From assembly GCA_913061345.1 (NCBI GenBank), contig CAJXTZ010000054.1:1-15867 (forward strand): 15,867 bases of DNA, in the 5' to 3' direction. The stretch comes from an uncultured Erythrobacter sp. GTDB taxonomy: Bacteria > Pseudomonadota > Alphaproteobacteria > Sphingomonadales > Sphingomonadaceae. The notes below the pieces were generated by a model. The model did no database searches and had not been told where the DNA came from. It saw only the letters and a list, made by a program, of their open reading frames with translations. The position numbers were made by a program, and so were the translations under genes. Positions 7,606-14,064 of the stretch are shown in pieces. How positions within the stretch are numbered: position 1 is the first letter of the stretch; every line of letters begins with the position of its first letter.

Positions 7606-8841
7606 ATGAATGCGGGTCATGCAAGGGGAGGGGTGCTGCTTAACAGTGGCGAGCGTTTCGGGGTTAAACCCGGCCTGCTTGCGCGACTTTTCGTGCCCGC
7701 CGTGTCCCGAGTTCTCGACTCCATCGATGCCGGTCTTGCCAGCGGCACGATACACGGCACGTTACCCGATGGTACCCGACGCACGCTGGGCGGCAACGCT
7801 CCGGGTTTCGAATGCGAGGTGACCCTGCACGACTGGCGCGCTTTGCTGCGCCTTGCGACGGGCGGATCTGTTGGTTGGTATCAGGCCTGGGAAGCAGGCG
7901 AATGGTCCAGCCCCGATCCGGTGCCGCTGTTTGCGCTGTTCATGGCAAACGCTGTGTCGCTGGGCGATGCCGCGCGTGCCAAGGGGCCGTGGCGCTGGGC
8001 GGCGAAGGCGATGCACGCATTGAAGCGCAATACCCGCGAAGGTGCGGAGAAGAACATTCATGCGCACTATGATCTTGGCAATGACTTCTACGCCAGTTGG
8101 CTCGATTCCTCGATGGCCTACTCCAGCGCGCTGGATTTCGCCGACGATGGACTGGCGGTCGCGCAGCAACGCAAGTGGAGTGCACTGACGAACCGGATCG
8201 GCGATGCGGCAAGCGTGCTGGAAATCGGTTGCGGCTGGGGCTCGATGGCGTCGCTCCTGGCGGGGCAGGGACGCGATGTTACCGCTATCAGTATTTCAAA
8301 TCGACAGCTGGAATGGGCGCGGACCCACAATCCCGGACCAGACTTAAGGAAATGCGACTATCGCGACATGGCAGGTCAGTACGATGCCATCGTCAGCGTC
8401 GAGATGGTCGAGGCACTGGGGCGCGAATACTGGCCCACGTTCATGGATTGCCTGGCCCGGAACCTGAAGCCCGGCGGACGCGCCGCACTCCAGTATATCT
8501 CCATCGTCGAACCGATTTTCGATGATTATGCCGCCAGTGCCGATTTCATTCAGGCCTACGTTTTTCCAGGCGGAATGCTGATACGCACCAGCGAATTCAA
8601 ACGTCTGGCAGAGCAGCGCGGCCTTCGCTGGACCGATCAACGTGACTTCGGCCCTGATTATGCCGAAACGCTGGCATGCTGGCGCGAACGCTTTGACGAA
8701 GCCTACCACGAAGGCCTCCTGCCCGCTGATTTTGACAAGCGTTTCCGAGACCTGTGGCGCTTCTATCTGATGTATTGCGAAGGCGGCTTTCGGGGCGGCG
8801 GTATCAACGTGCATCAGGTTACCCTCGTGAAGGACCTGTAA
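7606..8841 (+). CDS. cyclopropane-fatty-acid-synthase-like SAM methyltransferase
   Basis: The 411-aa protein has the fold of the Cfa/mycolic-acid methyltransferase family, which adds a methylene or methyl from S-adenosylmethionine to unsaturated acyl chains of membrane phospholipids. The family-typical NIHAHYDLGNDFY (150-162), SAM-binding VLEIGCGWGSMAS (204-216), KPGGRAALQ (288-296), FPGGML (320-325) and C-terminal FRGGGINVHQV are present. It differs from canonical Cfa: the Cys of the YSC motif is Ser174 (AYSSALDF), and the EHVG and LLHTIG motifs read EALG and LQYISI. This points to the divergent branch found beside photolyases and DUF1365 proteins. I chose ATG 7606; a GTG at 7522, inside phrB, is an alternative. 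The ribosome binding site is weak. The stop overlaps the next start. Confidence 0.88.
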   Translation: MNAGHARGGVLLNSGERFGVKPGLLARLFVPAVSRVLDSIDAGLASGTIHGTLPDGTRRTLGGNAPGFECEVTLHDWRALLRLATGGSVGWYQAWEAGEWSSPDPVPLFALFMANAVSLGDAARAKGPWRWAAKAMHALKRNTREGAEKNIHAHYDLGNDFYASWLDSSMAYSSALDFADDGLAVAQQRKWSALTNRIGDAASVLEIGCGWGSMASLLAGQGRDVTAISISNRQLEWARTHNPGPDLRKCDYRDMAGQYDAIVSVEMVEALGREYWPTFMDCLARNLKPGGRAALQYISIVEPIFDDYAASADFIQAYVFPGGMLIRTSEFKRLAEQRGLRWTDQRDFGPDYAETLACWRERFDEAYHEGLLPADFDKRFRDLWRFYLMYCEGGFRGGGINVHQVTLVKDL

Positions 8842-10082
8842 TGAGAAAATGGATTCTGGGCATTCTCGCCGTCGTCGTTCTGGCAGCAGGTCTATTCTGG
8901 TCGTCGCTGGATGACGAACAGCGCGGCTTGATAGCGAACATGCCGACTGACCGTGACGTGCTGTTCTGGCCAGAGGAAACGCGAACCGCGGCTTTTCGTG
9001 CTCTCGATGCCTTTCCTGCATTGGCAGAAGCACGGGTGATCGAGGCGGGTGAGGCGACCTATCCCCTGCCGGATGGGGAGCCGCTAGATCTGGATGGTTT
9101 CGACATGGATGCCTTCATGGAACGGCAGAATGCCGCAGCCGTGGTGGTGGTTTACGATGGTGAGGTCGTCCTTGAGCGCTACGGCCTAGATTTCAGTGCC
9201 GATGGCAAATGGACCAGCTTCTCGGTTGCAAAAAGCCTCACTTCCACGCTGGTAGGAGCGGCCCTTGCCGATGGCGATATCGACAGCCTCGACGATCCGG
9301 TCAGCATATATCTGCCCGCTATGCGCGGTTCTGCCTATGACGAGGTGACTGTTCGCCAGTTGCTGTCGATGAGCAGCGGCGTGCGGTGGAGCGAGGACTA
9401 TTACGACCCGCAATCGGATGTCGCCTTGTTCGACGAACATGTGCCGGAAGATGACAGCGTGGATGCGCTGGTCGATTACATGCGTCAGCTCCCCCGCGAG
9501 GCCGAACCGGGGACACGCTGGCAATACAACACGGGTGAAACGAACCTGATCGGCGTGCTGGTGCGCGAAGCGACGGGGAAGAACCTGGCCGACTATCTCT
9601 CCGAAAAGGTCTGGGCGCCCTTCGGCATGGAGCAGGATGCCACCTGGATCCTGTCTGGCAGTAGAAGCGAAATATCCGGCTGTTGCATTCAGGCCAGCAC
9701 CCGTGACATGGCGCGCTTCGGTCTATTTGCCTTGGGCGGCGGCATAGCGGGCGGAGATCGCGTGGTGCCCGAGGGTTGGTTCGACGAGGCGACCGACCCC
9801 GCTTTCGAAACCGGACGCTTCGACCGTGGCTACGCCTACCAGTGGTGGACCTATCCCGGCGGCGCCTATGCTGCCAGCGGTCTGTACGGGCAGGGCATCT
9901 TCATCGACCCGGCGCGCGATCTGGTGATCGCCACGAATTCCAACTGGCGGCAGTCCACCGGCAACGACGGTACAGGGGAGGAGCGCAACCGCTTCTACGC
10001 CGCGGTACAGGCTGCAATCGACGTCGACCGGGGGGAAAACGGTATCCGTGTAGGCGGTCCGGCAGAGCCCATGGTGCGGTAA
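8841..10082 (+). CDS. serine hydrolase of the class C beta-lactamase fold
   Basis: The 413-aa protein is a serine hydrolase (PF00144-like: esterases, NylB-type amidases, penicillin-binding-like enzymes). An uncleaved signal anchor or signal peptide lies at about 4-20 (WILGILAVVVLAAGLFW), so the enzyme is probably periplasmic. The catalytic SxxK is S128-V-A-K131, the second motif is Y229-N230-T231, and a GLYGQGIF stretch occupies the place of the KTG/HxG box. Its ATG overlaps the methyltransferase stop by one base (TAATG), which implies translational coupling and argues against the upstream in-frame GTG at 8754. The substrate is unknown. A true beta-lactamase is unlikely because the third motif is not KTG, and coupling to a lipid methyltransferase suggests an ester or lipid substrate (inference). 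Confidence 0.85.
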   Translation: MRKWILGILAVVVLAAGLFWSSLDDEQRGLIANMPTDRDVLFWPEETRTAAFRALDAFPALAEARVIEAGEATYPLPDGEPLDLDGFDMDAFMERQNAAAVVVVYDGEVVLERYGLDFSADGKWTSFSVAKSLTSTLVGAALADGDIDSLDDPVSIYLPAMRGSAYDEVTVRQLLSMSSGVRWSEDYYDPQSDVALFDEHVPEDDSVDALVDYMRQLPREAEPGTRWQYNTGETNLIGVLVREATGKNLADYLSEKVWAPFGMEQDATWILSGSRSEISGCCIQASTRDMARFGLFALGGGIAGGDRVVPEGWFDEATDPAFETGRFDRGYAYQWWTYPGGAYAASGLYGQGIFIDPARDLVIATNSNWRQSTGNDGTGEERNRFYAAVQAAIDVDRGENGIRVGGPAEPMVR

Positions 10083-10107
10083 CAATAACGCGGGGCGGCG
10101 CAAGAAT

Positions 10108-10953
10108 ATGTCTGGCGATCATGGGGCCCAGGCACTAACGCTCCTCCTCATGACCATCGGTTCCGCTCCGCGACGCACGCCCAATCCTCGCAATCGGCTT
10201 CAGCGCCTTGCTGTGATACTTGCAGTCATCCTGCAGATCGGCTCCACCTTCCTGCCCAACTTCGGCATTGGGGAGGATATTGGCAGCCGATCCGATGCTA
10301 CTCGCACACTTGTTACGCCTGCCGGTTGGGCCTTTGCCATCTGGGGGCCGCTGTTTGCAGGATCGGCGCTGTATGCGATCTATCAGGCGCTGCCATCGCA
10401 AAGATACAGCGCCTTGCTCAATCGGATCGCGTGGCCCGCTGCAGGCGTCTTCGTCCTGAACGGCCTATGGGCTCTTTATACGCAGTTCTATGCGCTGACC
10501 GTCGCCTCGGTACTTATAATCAGTATCGCCCTGGTATGCGTTCTGACGATCTACCGCATACTCTATCATCTGGACCGCGATTTCACTGCGGCTGAGCGAT
10601 GGCTGGTGATGCTTCCGCTCAGCGCGCTCGCCGCATGGCTGACAGCGGCCACGATCGTCAATATCTCGGCAACGCTGCGATATTATGACGTTGGTGCCGA
10701 TAGTGATAGTATCATGCTGGCAGCGGGTGTTGTTGCCATTGGCGGGATTATCGCAGCGCTGGCCGTTTGGCGGGGACGGGGTAATCCCGTCTTCGCAGGG
10801 GTTTTCCTATGGGCGCTGGTGGCCATCTATTCGGCGGGCGGTGAGACATCGCCCGCTATTGCTTTCGCAACAGTTTCCGCGAGCCTGCTCGTGTTGGGTA
10901 GCGTGCTGATGAAACTGCGCCACGCCGCCAACCGGAAACACTGGCTGGGCTAG
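10108..10953 (+). CDS. TspO/MBR-related multi-pass membrane protein
   Basis: The 281-aa protein is almost entirely membrane segments (about 33-49, 72-96, 107-130, 132-153, 164-190, 201-221, 226-243, 248-268). TPAGWAFAIWGPLF (70-83), NGLWALYTQF (118-127) and LSALAAWLTAATIVNIS (171-187) resemble the tryptophan-rich sensory protein (TspO/MBR) family. It is longer than classical TspO (about 160 aa, five helices) and fits the larger TspO-related group, so tetrapyrrole or sterol binding should not be assumed. ATG 10108 is the longest start; ATG 10150 is in frame and also plausible, and neither has a strong ribosome binding site. It follows the serine hydrolase by 25 bp and is the last gene of the plus-strand run, ending 1 bp from the convergent PilZ gene. 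Confidence 0.72.
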   Translation: MSGDHGAQALTLLLMTIGSAPRRTPNPRNRLQRLAVILAVILQIGSTFLPNFGIGEDIGSRSDATRTLVTPAGWAFAIWGPLFAGSALYAIYQALPSQRYSALLNRIAWPAAGVFVLNGLWALYTQFYALTVASVLIISIALVCVLTIYRILYHLDRDFTAAERWLVMLPLSALAAWLTAATIVNISATLRYYDVGADSDSIMLAAGVVAIGGIIAALAVWRGRGNPVFAGVFLWALVAIYSAGGETSPAIAFATVSASLLVLGSVLMKLRHAANRKHWLG

Positions 10954-10954
10954 G

Positions 10955-11302
10955 TCAGCGCCGATACGTACCATCACCGCGATAGCGGGCTAGGATGTTG
11001 TCGTGGACAATGGGTGACAGCAGGTTGATAAATGCGCAGCCACACTGGCCATTCTCCCACCAGACCACCTCAGCCTGAAGTGATTCGAGGCCCGGAAGCG
11101 TCAGCCAGCAGACAGAGCCGGGGTGCATCCGGTTCAGTGCCGTTGCTGAAAATCCTGACAGAGAAAGATCGTTCACCACGGTCTGAAAAGCGCGCATGCC
11201 CGATCCGCGCAGCTGTGCGGGGATCATGATTTTCGTGCGCGGAGCGCTGCGATCTTCCTGCGCAGCAACGTCGTAGCGGCCCATGGTGTTCTGCAAGCTC
11301 AT
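10955..11302 (-). CDS. single-domain PilZ protein, c-di-GMP binding
   Basis: The 115-aa cytoplasmic protein is a stand-alone PilZ domain, a receptor for cyclic di-GMP that typically tunes motility, exopolysaccharide or envelope functions by binding a partner. Both nucleotide-binding motifs are intact: RxxxR as R18-S-A-P-R22 and DxSxxG as D45-L-S-L-S-G50. The expected beta-barrel follows (GSVCWLTLPG, AEVVWWENGQCGCAF). No output domain is fused. GGGAAC lies 9 nt upstream of the start as a possible ribosome binding site. A 105-bp gap (11303-11407) separates it from the SDR gene upstream on the same strand; I see no clear terminator there, so it may have its own promoter or be read through from purF. 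Confidence 0.88.
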   Translation of the reverse strand: MSLQNTMGRYDVAAQEDRSAPRTKIMIPAQLRGSGMRAFQTVVNDLSLSGFSATALNRMHPGSVCWLTLPGLESLQAEVVWWENGQCGCAFINLLSPIVHDNILARYRGDGTYRR

Positions 11303-11407
11303 CGCGACAAAGTTCCCGTAATCTGGCGATTGATATGACAGACCCGTCCCAGGCCTTGCTTTGCACAGAATGTCGGAAGCTGCCTAACAGGCCGCTAAGA
11401 CTTGTGG

Positions 11408-12139
11408 TTAACGGGGCGTTTCCACTCTTTCGCGGTGCAGATTGGGGAAATCTTCGATCAGTATCTGCGCGATCCGCTCGCCAACCACCTCTGGCGGCTT
11501 TACCGAATCGGGATCTTCACCCGGATAGGCACGCGCGCGCATATCGGTGCGGGTCGCACCCGGATCGAGGATGGCGACTCGCATTTCGGAGATACGTTCG
11601 ATTTCTTTGCCATGCGATTCCAGCAGATTTTCGAAGGCCGCCTTGCTGGCCCCATAGGCACCCCAGAAGGGGCGCGGTTCGGTACCGACGGAGCTTGTCA
11701 CGCCAATGATCCGGCCCGTCTCGGCCCGCTTCAGCAGCGCGTCGAAATGCGCCAGCAGGGCCTGCGTGGAAAGCACGTTGAGGGTAAGGGCCTGGTTGAA
11801 CTGCTTGCCATCGATCTGCGTGACAGGCGTAAGCGTGGGCATTTGGGCAGCACAGATCACCAGTATATCGAGCTTTTCCCAGCGCTCTGCGATCGCCTGC
11901 GCCAGGCGGGCGATGCTCTCGCCATCGGTCAGGTCGAGCGGTGCGATGGTAGAGGTGCCGCCAGAAGCGTGAATGTCGTCTTCCACGCCTTCCAGATCCT
12001 TCACCTTGCGCGCAGCAAGGACGACGTGGGCGCCCTTCGCGGCGAGCGCCTTTGCCGTCGCCGCGCCGATTCCACGGCTCGCCCCGGTGACAAGCGCAAC
12101 CTGCCCCGCAAGTGGCTTTTGTTCAGCAGTTTGCGTCAT
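11408..12139 (-). CDS. short-chain dehydrogenase/reductase (NAD(P)-dependent)
   Basis: The 243-aa classical SDR has the Rossmann motif TGASRGIG (18-25), N121 in LNVLS, the catalytic S149/S150 in VTSSVG, and YGASK (Y162, K166). The usual NNAG is degenerate (CAAQ, 96-99). PGATRTDM follows the active site as in classical SDRs. The substrate is not predictable. It begins immediately after purF (purF TGA, then ATG, no intervening base), with AAGG inside the purF end as ribosome binding site, so the two are translationally coupled. It is sometimes annotated generically as an oxidoreductase downstream of purF; nothing in the sequence links it to purine synthesis. Confidence 0.9.
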   Translation of the reverse strand: MTQTAEQKPLAGQVALVTGASRGIGAATAKALAAKGAHVVLAARKVKDLEGVEDDIHASGGTSTIAPLDLTDGESIARLAQAIAERWEKLDILVICAAQMPTLTPVTQIDGKQFNQALTLNVLSTQALLAHFDALLKRAETGRIIGVTSSVGTEPRPFWGAYGASKAAFENLLESHGKEIERISEMRVAILDPGATRTDMRARAYPGEDPDSVKPPEVVGERIAQILIEDFPNLHRERVETPR

Positions 12140-13615
12140 TCAGGCGACCTTGTTGACAGGGAGGGAAAGCTGCGCGTCCTCGTCTTTCTTCCCGGAAAGA
12201 TCAGTCAGCGGAGTTGGATATTCACCCGTAAAGCAGGCATCGCAATATTGCGGACAGGCGCTGTCACGGCCAGCTAAGCCAACAGCGCGATAGAGGCCAT
12301 CGATGGAAACGAAAGCCAGACTGTCTGCCTGGATGAATTCCTGCATCGCGGCCAGATCCATACGTCCGGCCAGCAGTTTGGAGCGTTCTGGCGTGTCCAC
12401 ACCGTAATAGCAGCCGTGACCGGTGGGCGGGCTGGCAACACGAAAGTGCACTTCCGCCGCGCCTGCATCGCGCATCATCTGCACGATCTTGAGGCTGGTG
12501 GTACCGCGGACGATGGAATCGTCAATCAGCACGATACGTTTGCCTTCCACCAGCAGCCGGTTGGCATTATGCTTGCGCTTCACGCCAGCATGGCGCGCTC
12601 CGTCCGATGGCTGGATGAAGGTGCGGCCGACATAATGCGAGCGGATGATGCCAAGTTCAAACGGTATTCCGCTCTCCTGCGCATACCCGATGGCGGCAGG
12701 AACACCGCTATCGGGCACGGGCACCACCAAATCGGCATCGCAGGGCATTTCGCGCGCCAATTCCGCACCGATGTTCTTGCGGCTTTCATAGACGCTGCGC
12801 TTGTTGAAAATGGAATCGGGCCTGCTGAAATAGACATGCTCGAAAATGCAGGGTCGCGGACGGGTTTCGCCAAAGGGGCGGTGGGACTGTATATTGCCGT
12901 CGAAATCCACCTCCACCAATTCGCCGGGATCGACCTGGCGAGTGAATTCGGCGCCCACCACGTCCAGCGCCACGGTTTCGCTGGCGAACACCACGGCATC
13001 GCCCAACTTGCCCATTACCAGCGGGCGGATGCCCATCGGATCGCGGCAGGCGGCCATTCCGCGCGGTGTCATTACGACAAGCGCATAGGCACCCTCGACC
13101 AGTCGAAGCGCATCCACCAGCTTGTCGCGCATAGTGGGATAGCGACTGGTGGCGACCAGATGGATGATGACTTCGGTATCGGAGGTGGACTGGAAGATCG
13201 CCCCCTTGCTGACCAGTTCCTGCCGCAGCTTCATGGCGTTCGAGATATTGCCGTTGTGCGCCACGGCAAATCCGCCACTGGCAAGATCGGCATACAGCGG
13301 CTGGATGTTGCGCATGCCGGAACCGCCGGTGGTGGAATAGCGCACATGCCCGCCCGCCATATGACCGGGCAGTTCGGCAATCGATTCTTCTGATGAGAAG
13401 TTGTCGGCAACATGGCCGAGCCCGCGACGGGTGTAGAATTCCGTCCCGTCGAAACTGGTAATGCCGACAGCTTCCTGCCCGCGGTGCTGCAAGGCGTGCA
13501 AACCCAACGCGCAAGCAGCCGCAGCATCAGTCCCGCCAATGATGCCGAACACGCCGCACTCTTCGCGCAGCTTGTCGTCACCGTCACCGTTCAAAAAGGG
13601 ATGGGTGAAGTTCAT
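12140..13615 (-). CDS. purF: amidophosphoribosyltransferase, Fe-S type
   Basis: The 491-aa enzyme catalyses the first committed step of de novo purine synthesis: glutamine plus PRPP gives 5-phosphoribosylamine. The N-terminal glutaminase domain has the nucleophile C20 (EECGVFGI) after a 19-residue propeptide, plus HRGQEAVG (44-51). The phosphoribosyltransferase domain has the PRPP loop VLIDDSIVRGTT (362-373). Four cysteines fit the 4Fe-4S ligands of the Bacillus subtilis type: C256 (RPCIFEHVYF), C402 (GHGCYYGVD), and C458 and C461 (YCDACFTGEYP). That class is O2 sensitive and needs propeptide removal. GGAA lies 7 nt before the ATG. The usual cvpA neighbour is absent upstream; the SDR gene is coupled downstream. 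Confidence 0.96.
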   Translation of the reverse strand: MNFTHPFLNGDGDDKLREECGVFGIIGGTDAAAACALGLHALQHRGQEAVGITSFDGTEFYTRRGLGHVADNFSSEESIAELPGHMAGGHVRYSTTGGSGMRNIQPLYADLASGGFAVAHNGNISNAMKLRQELVSKGAIFQSTSDTEVIIHLVATSRYPTMRDKLVDALRLVEGAYALVVMTPRGMAACRDPMGIRPLVMGKLGDAVVFASETVALDVVGAEFTRQVDPGELVEVDFDGNIQSHRPFGETRPRPCIFEHVYFSRPDSIFNKRSVYESRKNIGAELAREMPCDADLVVPVPDSGVPAAIGYAQESGIPFELGIIRSHYVGRTFIQPSDGARHAGVKRKHNANRLLVEGKRIVLIDDSIVRGTTSLKIVQMMRDAGAAEVHFRVASPPTGHGCYYGVDTPERSKLLAGRMDLAAMQEFIQADSLAFVSIDGLYRAVGLAGRDSACPQYCDACFTGEYPTPLTDLSGKKDEDAQLSLPVNKVA

Positions 13616-13722
13616 CTATTTCCGTTTGTAATCTGCAGCGCTGCTCCAATGGCGATGTTGCGGTTCGATTACAAGTGTAGCAATGGGTTTCGGGCAACCG
13701 TCAGCACGAAATACGGACACAA

Positions 13723-13759
13723 CCGGCAAGACCGGCCAGACAGCTTTTCACCTTGCCGG
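13723..13759. repeat. 8-bp inverted repeat upstream of purF
   Basis: CCGGCAAG (13723-13730) and CTTGCCGG (13752-13759) are exact inverted copies separated by 21 nt. The dyad is about 110-145 bp upstream of the purF start. It could be a repressor site for purF or a long-loop hairpin. No known operator matches by eye. Confidence 0.45.
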
Positions 13760-13898
13760 AGTATTCGACAGAAAATCATTGCCCGATTGATTCTCCGTAT
13801 CCGTGAATTGGTCGGGGAGAGAGGATGCGAATCGGGTATCAGGCTTTGCATCGAAAACTCAAATAGTTACGCTTTTTCTGGTGTTTACAAAAAACGTG

Positions 13899-13934
13899 TG
13901 TCACGCAAGATGTCACATTTAGTGTCACGGTATT
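13899..13934 (+). repeat. three TGTCAC direct repeats with 12-bp period
   Basis: TGTCAC starts at 13899, 13911 and 13923, so the hexamers are exactly 12 bp apart and the variable 6-bp fillers differ (GCAAGA, ATTTAG, GGTATT). This is the look of a tandem binding site for a response regulator. The spacing is one base longer than the 11-bp period of Pho boxes, whose half-site TGTCA is otherwise the same. The array ends about 130 bp upstream of the caspase ATG. The first copy overlaps a small CGTG-TGT-CACG dyad (13895-13905). Confidence 0.6.
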
Positions 13935-14064
13935 GATCAGTGCGCCGAGTTTGATTCACAGCACCGATGACGATCAGAAGCGCGTTTACGTCTTGAGTCT
14001 ATAGGTAAAGCCGCCCAAATTCCTCGATCGCATGTGAACTTTCAAATCTGATACAAGAGCACCC

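Larger units (their letters stand above)
13616..14064. other. 449-bp AT-richer gap between divergent purF and the caspase gene
   Basis: No convincing gene is present: the longest open frames run through only part of the gap and lack ribosome binding sites or recognisable protein. The purF-proximal part holds an inverted repeat (13723-13759). From about 13760 the DNA turns visibly AT-richer (for example 13855-13925) and carries the triple TGTCAC array. The gap must contain both the purF and the caspase promoters; I could not place either securely. No tRNA, att duplication or IS end is seen, so how the caspase gene arrived is not shown here. Confidence 0.6.

Noticed and set aside
11402..12277. 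291-aa plus-strand open frame antisense to the SDR gene and the end of purF
   Set aside because: The SDR reading frame has every classical motif in order; the antisense frame crosses a gene boundary and has no recognisable domain.
12416..13393. 325-aa plus-strand open frame antisense to purF
   Set aside because: purF has complete catalytic, PRPP and Fe-S motifs throughout this interval. The antisense product is His/Gly/Ala-rich without a family resemblance.
13669..13851. 60-aa minus-strand open frame in the purF-caspase gap
   Set aside because: No ribosome binding site, no resemblance to a known small protein, and Arg-rich composition expected by chance.
13899..13934. A classical Pho box or plasmid-type iterons
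   Set aside because: The half-site fits PhoB but the 12-bp period does not fit its 11-bp spacing. Three copies without an initiator gene or AT-rich origin give no support for iterons.
13412..13936. 174-aa plus-strand open frame running from inside purF into the intergenic gap
   Set aside because: The first part is a purF shadow and the rest is low-complexity translation of the AT-rich gap with no ribosome binding site; it also crosses the TGTCAC array.
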